This document shows positions 6,338 to 12,545 of a stretch of DNA of 12,545 nt, piece after piece (position 1 is the first letter of the stretch; each line of letters starts with the position of its first letter). The notes under the pieces are model-generated. The model saw only the letters and a list, made by a program, of their open reading frames with translations, was not told where the DNA came from and did no database searches. The DNA comes from Chloroflexota bacterium (GTDB taxonomy: Bacteria > Chloroflexota > Anaerolineae > Aggregatilineales > Phototrophicaceae). Location: contig QGUR01000115.1 of assembly GCA_003242205.1 (NCBI GenBank), positions 1-12,545 of the forward strand, given 5' to 3'. Made by a program: the position numbers and the translations under genes.

Positions 6338-9300
6338 TTGAATAAACGTGCAATCAATCACCGACACACGTTAGGTAAATTGCTTCGCTACTGGCCGTTT
6401 ATCATCGCGCTCATTGTCACCAGCCTCGCCAGCCTACCGCCAGCCGAAACTGCGCTCGCGCAGTTTTCTGACGTCGGCTATCGCGATCATCGCATGGGTT
6501 CCAACTGTGTCTCTGCGCCAACGGGCGAGAAACCGGAAAGCAAACTCTGGTGGCATGATGGCACCTGGTGGGGCAACCTGTGCCACTCCGATGGCAATTT
6601 CCATATCTATCGCCTGAACATGGCCACTCAGACCTGGGAAGATACGGGCGTTGCCGTCGACAACCGGAAGTCAGACGCGCTGATGGACCCGGCGACCAAC
6701 AAGCTCTATATCGTCACGCACGTCTTCTCCACCAGCGCCACGCCGCAAACCTGCCCCTCCCAGTGCGGAAGGCTTTATCGATTCAGCTATAACGCCAGCT
6801 CGCGCATCTTCACGCTTGATAGTGGCTTCCCCGTTACCGTCACCGGCGGGCGCGCCGAAGCGGTTGTGCTTGCCAAGGACTCCACCGGGCAATTGTGGGT
6901 AACGTATGTTGAAAACCGGCGCGTCATGGTGAACCGCAGTCTGGGCAGCGACACCAACTGGGGCACACCGTTCCAACTGCCATCGTCATCGGCGGCGGGC
7001 AACGTGTCGAGCGATGATATTTCTTCCATCGTCGCCTTTCAGGGCAAGATCGGTGTGATGTGGAGCAACCAGAACACCGATAAGTTCTATTTTGCAATTC
7101 ATAACGACAACGACGATGATATGACCTGGCAGACCGAAGAAGTCGCCGCTCAGGGCAACGGCATCGCCGACGACCACATCAGCCTGCAGGCCGATAGCAG
7201 CGGCCGTGTCTTTGCCGCAGTCAAGACCAGCACTGATCCGCTGAACCTGATGCTCGTCCGGCAACCCAACGGCCAGTGGTCGACTCATGTCTTTGGAACC
7301 GACGCCGACAGCCATACACGGCCGATTCTCGTGGTCGACAGCGTCAACGGCCGCGTTCACTATTTTGCGACTTCGGGCCAAAGCGGCGGGGCCATTTACT
7401 ACAAGTCAACAAGCACGACGAATCCTTCATTTCCTCCTGGAAAGGGCGAAATCTTCATCAGCCATTCCAGTTCGACAAGAATCAATAACCCGACATCCAT
7501 GAAATCAAATGTCAGCCCGACGACCGGGCTCGTCGTGGCTGCATCGGACAGCAACTATTACTATCACAACTTCCTGTCGTTGGGCGGTAGCCAGCCGCCG
7601 ACCGTCACCGCGACTGCAACGACGACCACACCGACGGCAACACCAACGACAACTACGCCGACGGCGACCGCAACCACCACCGGAACGCCGGGCCCCGTCA
7701 TGACCTTCAGCCCAACCGACGACTCCTGGGTCCGCTCCACCAGCCCGTCGAGCAACTACGGCTCGCAGGACACCGTGCGCGTCCGCCTGACCGCCAGCGA
7801 AACCATCAACACCTACCTCAAGTTCAACCTGAGCGGCATCACCGGCCCCGTGCAGGGAGCCAAGCTCCGCCTGTTCGTGGCCGATGACAGCCCGTCGGGA
7901 GGCTCGATCTATCTGGTGTCGAATAACCTCGCCGGCAGCAGCACACCCTGGACCGAGTCCACCATTCGCTGGAACAACGCACCACCCGTGAGCGGAACCC
8001 CGCTGGACACCGCCGGAACCGCTACGACCGGAACCTGGGTTGAGTTCGATGTCTCGGCCGCCATCACTGGCAACGGCATCTACAGCTTCGCCATCGCCAA
8101 CGGCTCGACCAACAGCGTGCTCTACAACTCCAAGGAAGCGGCAAGCAACCGTCCGGAACTGGTCATTCAGGTAGGCGGCGGTGGCTCAACCCCGACTGCG
8201 ACCACGACGGCGACGGCGACGGCAACGCAGACGCCCACGGCGACCACGACTGCCACCGGAACACCGTCAGATCCCGGCGGTGGGACTCAGCTTACGTTCG
8301 GCGCGACGGATGACACACAGGTCAAGTCTTCAAAGCCGACAAGCAACTACGGCTCTCTGACGTCGCTACGCGTGCGTTTCACCAGCAGCGAGATCATCAA
8401 CAGCTATCTGAAGTTCAACGTGACTGGAACCGGCGGGTCTGTAAGCAGCGCTATCCTGCGCCTGTACGTCACCGATGACAGCCCGGATGGCGGCTCGATC
8501 TATCTGGTGTCGAATAATCTCGCCGGCAGCACCACGCCCTGGACCGAGTCCAACATCAACTGGAATAACGCGCCACCGTTCTCCGGCTCGCCACTGGACA
8601 GCGCCGGGCCGGTTGCCGCTGGTGTCTGGGTCGAATTCGATGTTACCGCTGCGATCACAGGGGACGGCGTTTACAGCTTCGCGCTGACCAGCAACAGCAG
8701 CAACAGCGCGCTGTTTGAAGCCTCCGAAGCCGCGTCGAACCAGCCTCAGCTCGTTGTGACAATCGGCAACGGCCCATCAAGCGGCGCGGCAGCCCAGAGT
8801 GCCATAAATACGGCGACACCGACTGATACCGACACGCCAACGGCGACCATCACGCCGGAACCGCCGCCGGCTAGCCCAACATCGTCGGCGCAAATCGCCT
8901 TCTCGCCGAGCGACGACGCGCAGGTCAAATCTGACAGTCCGGATCGCAACTACGGTTCTCTGCCCAGCCTGCGCGCTCGAACCGCGTCGAGCGACATCAT
9001 CGGCAGTTACCTGAAGTTCAATATCACCGGCCTGACCGGAGCGCCTTCACAGGCAATCCTACGCCTGTACGTCGCCGATGCCAGCCCCGACAGCGGGTCG
9101 ATCTACCTGGTTTCCAATGATCTGCGCGACGGCAGTGCGCCGTGGACAGAAGGCACGATCACATGGAATAACGCGCCTGCTTATGGCGGCACGCCTGTCG
9201 CATCCAGCGTGGAAGCGATTGAGGGATCGTGGGTCTACTTCGACGTCACGGAGGCGATCACCGGCAACGGCATTTACAGCTTCGCCCTGTTCAGCAATCA

Positions 9301-10762
9301 CTCGAACAGCGTGCTCTATAACTCCAAGGAAGCCGGCGAGAACGGACCGCTGCTCATCATCGAGACCGGCGAGAGCGTGCAAACCGGTGCTCTGCAAACT
9401 TTCAGCCTGCCCGCGACCGAGGCTGTGGAGCTGGAAAATCCGGCTCCACAGATGATGCTGGCGCTGCAAGACCAACCGGAAGAGCATCTCGACGCGCTTG
9501 ACGACGGCCAGATCATCGAATCCGACAGCGGACTGGTTGTTCTCAGCCCGGGATGGGTGCCGGTGAGCGCCCCCGGCGCGAGTGGCTCGACGTTCGTGGT
9601 TAATACCAGCCCGGACGACAGCCTGACGTTCAACTTCTCTGGCACGCGGATCGAAATCGGTTACGTTGCCGGCGAGGCATTTGCGCCCTTTGTCATCCAG
9701 GTCGATGGCCAGCAGATACAGACGGTCGCCGGAGGTGGCCAACCCGAGTTTCAATTTCACCAGCGCGCGGTCGTTGATGGTCTGAGTGAAGGGCTGCACA
9801 CGCTGCAGATACTTCCACAGAACGGCGTCGTGGCCATTGACTACTTTGTGACCTTCGTGCCGCCAGCTCCAATCGTGGTCGCTCAGGCCAACCAGGAACC
9901 ACAGATGGTTGAAACCATCGAGGCCGAACCGCCGCCAGTCGAAACCATCGACCAGATGCTGCCAACATCAGACCCCATCGTGGTTCTGGAACCGCCCGTG
10001 ATTGTCGAAATGCCAACGGCAACGCCAACACCGGTCGCCATACCGCTTCCGGTCTATGCCGGCGGGCCAGACAGCTTTGACATCGCCGGAGCGTGGCGGC
10101 TGAGCGACGATGGACAGCGGTGGCATGTCGATGGTTTCGACACCAGCGTCCTTAGCCTGCGCTTCCCACTCGACCTGCGCGGCGCGCAGTATCCGGCAGT
10201 GCAATTTCAGTCATGGCTGAATGCGAATAACGCCTCGGCTGGCTTGCAGATGAGTCTGGACGGCCAGACGTGGAACATGCTCACCATCATGCTGCCGGCC
10301 AACGACTGGCAGCCGCTGACGATCGACCTATCGCTCTTCAAGGGGCAGGTTATTTGGTTGCGCTGGGTTTGGCTGCCGCAGCCGCCGGTCGAAAACGACC
10401 CGATTGCCGACTTCTGGGAACTGCAGTCGATCATGGTAATCGACCTGCCACCTGCCACGCCAACCGATACGCCAACCGGCATACCGACCGAAATACCAAC
10501 GCTCGAACTGCCAGTCGTGCCGACGTTTCCCGTGATCGTCACCGAGGAAGTTACGGCCCCGCCTGAGCCACAACTGCCGACTGAGGTGCTACCAACGCCT
10601 GCCCCAGTCGAACCGGAACCGACTCTTGAGGAAATCCAGCCCGAGCAACCAGAAAGCGGTGGTGATCAAGAGCCAGAGACGCTTCCCGAACAGGCACCGC
10701 AAAACACCATTGACAACGCCCCGGGCAATGCCGAGGCGACCGAAGCTGTTCCGGCTGGCTAA
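6338..10762 (+). CDS. Giant exported modular protein: beta-propeller, three DNRLRE/CBM96 modules, beta-sandwich regions
   Basis: About 1474 residues from a TTG at 6338 with GAGG nine bases upstream. The frame stays open to a TTG at 6275, with an ATG at 6317, but neither has a good ribosome site. A signal peptide ends at ALA|Q (residue 41). Residues 42-417 look like a sialidase-type beta-propeller without clear catalytic motifs (SKLWWHDGTWWG, DDISSIVAF, GKIGVMWSNQ, DSHTRPILVVD). A Thr/Ala/Pro linker leads to three DNRLRE/CBM96-type modules (about 455-612, 652-811, 853-1010). Each has a DD..V opening, SNYGS or RNYGS, SYLKFN or TYLKFN, GSIYLVSN, PWTE and WNNAP, and all are joined by Thr-rich linkers. 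Residues about 1052-1177 and 1240-1372 look like two further jelly-roll, probably carbohydrate-binding, regions. The last 100 residues are Pro/Thr/Glu-rich, with no LPxTG, membrane helix or other visible anchor. A role in binding polysaccharide at the cell surface or in the matrix is inferred. The target sugar is unknown. Confidence 0.9.
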   Translation: MNKRAINHRHTLGKLLRYWPFIIALIVTSLASLPPAETALAQFSDVGYRDHRMGSNCVSAPTGEKPESKLWWHDGTWWGNLCHSDGNFHIYRLNMATQTWEDTGVAVDNRKSDALMDPATNKLYIVTHVFSTSATPQTCPSQCGRLYRFSYNASSRIFTLDSGFPVTVTGGRAEAVVLAKDSTGQLWVTYVENRRVMVNRSLGSDTNWGTPFQLPSSSAAGNVSSDDISSIVAFQGKIGVMWSNQNTDKFYFAIHNDNDDDMTWQTEEVAAQGNGIADDHISLQADSSGRVFAAVKTSTDPLNLMLVRQPNGQWSTHVFGTDADSHTRPILVVDSVNGRVHYFATSGQSGGAIYYKSTSTTNPSFPPGKGEIFISHSSSTRINNPTSMKSNVSPTTGLVVAASDSNYYYHNFLSLGGSQPPTVTATATTTTPTATPTTTTPTATATTTGTPGPVMTFSPTDDSWVRSTSPSSNYGSQDTVRVRLTASETINTYLKFNLSGITGPVQGAKLRLFVADDSPSGGSIYLVSNNLAGSSTPWTESTIRWNNAPPVSGTPLDTAGTATTGTWVEFDVSAAITGNGIYSFAIANGSTNSVLYNSKEAASNRPELVIQVGGGGSTPTATTTATATATQTPTATTTATGTPSDPGGGTQLTFGATDDTQVKSSKPTSNYGSLTSLRVRFTSSEIINSYLKFNVTGTGGSVSSAILRLYVTDDSPDGGSIYLVSNNLAGSTTPWTESNINWNNAPPFSGSPLDSAGPVAAGVWVEFDVTAAITGDGVYSFALTSNSSNSALFEASEAASNQPQLVVTIGNGPSSGAAAQSAINTATPTDTDTPTATITPEPPPASPTSSAQIAFSPSDDAQVKSDSPDRNYGSLPSLRARTASSDIIGSYLKFNITGLTGAPSQAILRLYVADASPDSGSIYLVSNDLRDGSAPWTEGTITWNNAPAYGGTPVASSVEAIEGSWVYFDVTEAITGNGIYSFALFSNHSNSVLYNSKEAGENGPLLIIETGESVQTGALQTFSLPATEAVELENPAPQMMLALQDQPEEHLDALDDGQIIESDSGLVVLSPGWVPVSAPGASGSTFVVNTSPDDSLTFNFSGTRIEIGYVAGEAFAPFVIQVDGQQIQTVAGGGQPEFQFHQRAVVDGLSEGLHTLQILPQNGVVAIDYFVTFVPPAPIVVAQANQEPQMVETIEAEPPPVETIDQMLPTSDPIVVLEPPVIVEMPTATPTPVAIPLPVYAGGPDSFDIAGAWRLSDDGQRWHVDGFDTSVLSLRFPLDLRGAQYPAVQFQSWLNANNASAGLQMSLDGQTWNMLTIMLPANDWQPLTIDLSLFKGQVIWLRWVWLPQPPVENDPIADFWELQSIMVIDLPPATPTDTPTGIPTEIPTLELPVVPTFPVIVTEEVTAPPEPQLPTEVLPTPAPVEPEPTLEEIQPEQPESGGDQEPETLPEQAPQNTIDNAPGNAEATEAVPAG
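7594..7698 (+). repeat. Thr/Ala/Pro linker of ACx-type triplet repeats
   Basis: Imperfect runs of Thr, Ala and Pro codons (TATPTTTTPTATAT) join the propeller to the first DNRLRE module. Similar linkers lie at about 8184-8272 and 8808-8880. Such stretches are flexible and often O-glycosylated in other bacteria. On the minus strand they create spurious Val/Gly-rich open frames. Confidence 0.8.
7700..9370 (+). repeat. Three tandem DNRLRE/CBM96-type modules
   Basis: The modules lie at about 7700-8173, 8291-8770 and 8894-9370. Modules 1 and 2 are nearly identical in DNA at GGCTCGATCTATCTGGTGTC (from 7901 and 8491) and for about 40 bases beyond. Modules 1 and 3 are nearly identical at GTGCTCTA(C/T)AACTCC (near 8117 and 9310), where module 2 differs. 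This is a mosaic pattern of relatedness. Confidence 0.8.
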
Positions 10763-10774
10763 GATCGCCTCGCA

Positions 10775-10839
10775 TGCCAGACTCCTGAAGCCTGTTGCCC
10801 CGGCCACGCCGGTGGGAGCAGGCTTCATGGTTTCTGGCA
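10775..10839. terminator. Nested hairpin between convergent genes, possible bidirectional terminator
   Basis: TGCCAGA (10775-10781) pairs with TCTGGCA (10833-10839). Inside it, TGAAGCCTG (10786-10794) pairs with CAGGCTTCA (10819-10827), and GC-rich inner bases can pair partly. It fills the 88-base gap between the giant protein stop and the transporter stop. No clear U-run follows on either strand, so termination is likely but not proven. Confidence 0.45.
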
Positions 10840-10850
10840 ACAAACGCGAG

Positions 10851-11294
10851 CTAGCGGTTAATCAGATAAATACTCAGCAGCATCAGGCCGAGCGCCAGCA
10901 CACGCACGCCGTCAATCGGGCGCTGCGCGACGCCGAACCAGCCGAAGTGATCGATGACAACGCCGACGGTGATCTGACCGGCGATGATAAGCATTAACGC
11001 CGTCAGCGCGCCGAAGCGGGGCATTGTCTGGTTGAGGGTGAGGTAAAGCACGACTCCGAAAATACCCGACAGCAGCATATACCACGGCAGCGAGCGCCAG
11101 TGCGCCATGTTTTCCCCGCCACGCGCAAACAGCAGCAGTCCGGCGAATACCGCGCCGCTAACATGCACGATGAAGCTCCCCGCGGCCGGGCCAACGATCT
11201 GCCCCATGGCACTGACAATTGGCCCCTGCAAGCCAACCGCAGCACCGCCGATAAGCCCGATCACGATGATGGTCAAGGCTTCGATCAAAGACAT
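10851..11294 (-). CDS. DMT-superfamily membrane protein, DUF606/YdcZ type
   Basis: A 147-residue protein, the usual length for this family. It has about five hydrophobic helices: 5-25, 36-56, 70-87, 95-114 and 127-145. The Gly-rich first helix with GLIGGAAVGLQGPI, the SFIVHVSGAVFAGLL helix and the closing PIDGVRVLALGLMLLSIYL agree with DUF606 proteins. These are half-size relatives of drug/metabolite transporters, thought to work as dimers or pairs. The substrate is not known and no partner gene is adjacent. ATG 11294 has GGAG six bases upstream (CTGGAGCCGCCA). It converges on the giant protein gene and diverges from the next exported protein, so it is probably transcribed alone. Confidence 0.88.
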   Translation of the reverse strand: MSLIEALTIIVIGLIGGAAVGLQGPIVSAMGQIVGPAAGSFIVHVSGAVFAGLLLFARGGENMAHWRSLPWYMLLSGIFGVVLYLTLNQTMPRFGALTALMLIIAGQITVGVVIDHFGWFGVAQRPIDGVRVLALGLMLLSIYLINR

Positions 11295-11571
11295 TGGCGG
11301 CTCCAGTTTGCGTAACGATATCGGCTAAAAGCCCCTCTATTGTGCGCTAACTGGTCACTCCTGTCGCGTCTGAGTTCGGCAAACTCAGGTCTTTCTCTCT
11401 TCTACGTTTTTGAGTATTGCTATCTACAGACGTAGCATTAAGTATTCATTGCGCCCTTGAGCGGGTAGTACCTTGATCCCAATTATATGAATTTCACAAT
11501 ACTTACGCGCGACATTTCAACTGCCGTCACGGTGTAGCAAAAGGTGATCTCACTTGCTTCAGGAGTCAACC
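11295..11571. promoter_or_regulatory. Divergent intergenic region with hairpin and weak promoter-like pair
   Basis: This gap separates the transporter (minus) from the DUF5666-like gene (plus). CTGAGTT (11370-11376) and AACTCAG (11382-11388) make a perfect seven-base stem with a five-base loop, followed by a pyrimidine run on the plus strand. A weak plus-strand pair is TTGATC (11473-11478) and CACAAT (11495-11500), 16 bases apart, each matching consensus in four of six positions. No convincing minus-strand promoter was found. Confidence 0.3.
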
Positions 11572-12545
11572 ATGTCTCGTCTTGTAAAACGGCAAATTCT
11601 CATCGCGCTAGTCCCGGTCTTGCTGGTGTTCGCCCTGGTCGCGCTGCCAATCGCGGCGCAGGACACGACCGATGACGACGGCACTACAGTGCTGGTCACC
11701 GGAGCGATTACCTTCAGCGACAGCGGTGACATCCTCGTTGGAGACTACATCATCGCGCCGGCCGGAGCCTTTATTCCGGCGCGGCTTGATGAGGGCGAGA
11801 TTGTCGTCGTTATCGGCCGCCTGCTGCCGGACGGAATCACGATTCAGGCCATCCGTCTGGAGCAGTTGGTCGACGAAGAAGAACCGGAGGTGACCCCATC
11901 GCCGGAAGTTACCGAAGTGCCCGAAGCAACCGAAACGCCGCCGGCCCCTGAAGCAACCGAAGCGCCGCCACCTCCTGAGGCCACGGAAGTCCCTGATGAT
12001 CGCTGCAACCGCCCGAATCATCCGGTCGCGGCCAGTCTGGCGGAAGGCTTTGGCGTCGACTACGACACCATCATCCGGTATCACTGTGACGGCTTCGGTT
12101 TCGGCGAAATCGCGCGCGCCTTCCTGCTCGCCAGCGAGACGAACGAAGACGTCAATGTCTTTTTCGAGCGCCGCCGGCAGGGCGAAGGCTGGGGGCAGAT
12201 CATGCGCGACAGCAATGTCCACCCAAGCCAACTCGCGCCGGGCCGTGTGATCGGTCGGGGCCACCCTATCTCTAACCTCCCTGACGCGCCAGAGCCCGAG
12301 TCCGGTGATGCGGCCAGCGCTGAAAGCCGGGAAAATGGACGTGGCAACGGCAATGGCCGGGGAAATGGGCCTGGCAATGGTCATCCCCCCGGCCTTGGCA
12401 ACAACCCCGGCAACGGGAACGGACCGGGGAACGGCCAGCCTCCCGGTCTTGGCAACGGGCCGGGGAACAGTAACGGCCGAGGCAATGGGCCGGGGAACGC
12501 ACCGGGCAATGGCCGTGGCAATGGTGGAGTCTTGTATAAACATCC
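11572..12545 (+). CDS. Exported DUF5666-like protein with Cys-containing helical domain and Gly/Asn-rich repeat, partial (C-terminus beyond window)
   Basis: The frame is open from ATG 11572 to the right edge, 324 full codons. AGGAG lies six bases upstream, the best ribosome site in the window. A signal peptide covers residues 1-29 (KRQILIALVPVLLVFALVAL, cut at IAA|Q). Residues about 38-98 form a small beta domain like DUF5666 (VLVTGAITF, GEIVVVIGRLLPDGITIQAI). A Pro/Glu/Thr linker spans 104-142. Residues 144-225 form a predicted helical domain with two Cys (145 and 172) and the words NRPNHPVAASLAEGFGV, GFGFGEIARAFLLA and GEGWGQIM. I have seen this arrangement in Chloroflexota proteins; its function is unknown. 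From about residue 256 a GNGPGNG-type repeat runs to near the edge, where the visible sequence turns to GGVLYKHP. It is likely a surface or matrix protein; no enzymatic role is visible. Confidence 0.85.
   Translation, partial: MSRLVKRQILIALVPVLLVFALVALPIAAQDTTDDDGTTVLVTGAITFSDSGDILVGDYIIAPAGAFIPARLDEGEIVVVIGRLLPDGITIQAIRLEQLVDEEEPEVTPSPEVTEVPEATETPPAPEATEAPPPPEATEVPDDRCNRPNHPVAASLAEGFGVDYDTIIRYHCDGFGFGEIARAFLLASETNEDVNVFFERRRQGEGWGQIMRDSNVHPSQLAPGRVIGRGHPISNLPDAPEPESGDAASAESRENGRGNGNGRGNGPGNGHPPGLGNNPGNGNGPGNGQPPGLGNGPGNSNGRGNGPGNAPGNGRGNGGVLYKH
12337..12521 (+). repeat. Gly/Asn-rich short-unit repeat inside the exported protein
   Basis: Irregular GGNAAYGGN units encode G-N-G-x motifs (RGNGPGNG, PGLGNNPGNG, PGLGNGPGN). 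The HPPGLGN and QPPGLGN words repeat 19 residues apart, indicating an internal duplication of a longer unit. The reading frame stays open throughout. Confidence 0.8.

Noticed and set aside
6079..6345. Plus-strand open frame of 88 codons
   Set aside because: It starts inside the nested hairpin, spans the terminator and promoter-like sequences, and has no ribosome site.
7594..7698. Possible CRISPR-like or minisatellite array
   Set aside because: The repeats are imperfect Thr/Pro/Ala codons in frame within a protein linker, without regular spacers.
9059..9799. Minus-strand open frame of 246 codons
   Set aside because: It is antisense to the third DNRLRE module and the following region of the giant protein, with no domain of its own.
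11608..12543. Long minus-strand open frame of 311 codons
   Set aside because: It lies opposite the DUF5666-like gene, which has a signal peptide, a strong ribosome site and recognisable domains. The reverse frame is kept open by GC-rich codon use and the Gly/Asn repeat, and its product resembles no protein.

Overview
The window looks like a chromosomal segment from a Chloroflexota bacterium (Anaerolineae-like). This rests on style rather than on a marker gene. Secreted proteins carry long Thr/Pro/Ala or Pro/Glu/Thr linkers, there is a DUF5666-like domain joined to a Cys-containing 'HPVA..LA..F' helical domain with a Gly/Asn-rich tail, and there is a pentapeptide-repeat protein with a 'GWL.DG' lead-in. 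Coding DNA is GC-rich and the intergenic regions are clearly more AT-rich. No rRNA, tRNA, CRISPR array, insertion sequence or integrase was seen.

Left part (1-4221, minus strand): a cell-surface polysaccharide operon read right to left. First comes a membrane priming sugar-phosphate transferase with four N-terminal membrane segments and an internal degenerate GGDEF-like domain. It is followed by a Wzz/Wzc-type chain-length protein whose kinase-like half has lost the Walker A lysine, the usual Walker B motif and the tyrosine tail. Eight bases further on is a nucleotidyltransferase-fold protein cut by the window edge, which in comparable clusters is often fused to a thymidylate-kinase-like domain. 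A sigma70-like promoter and an alternating inverted-repeat cluster lie upstream of the operon.

Middle (4222-6337): a regulatory gap, a minus-strand pentapeptide-repeat protein, then a divergent plus-strand exported SnoaL-like protein. The latter is followed by nested hairpins and a likely intrinsic terminator. A 12-bp palindrome and a consensus TATAAT box lie ahead of the next gene.

Right part (6338-12545): a giant exported protein of about 1474 residues, made of a beta-propeller, three DNRLRE/CBM96-type modules, two more beta-sandwich-like regions and an acidic Pro/Thr tail. It converges on a small DMT/DUF606-type membrane transporter across a 65-base nested hairpin. The transporter is divergent from a second exported protein (DUF5666-like plus helical domain plus Gly/Asn repeat) that runs off the right edge.

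Overall theme: cell envelope and extracellular matrix. The left operon probably makes or regulates an exopolysaccharide, and the right side exports large modular, probably carbohydrate-binding proteins. The most unusual point is that both nucleotide-sensing domains in the polysaccharide operon (GGDEF-like and BY-kinase-like) appear catalytically dead.
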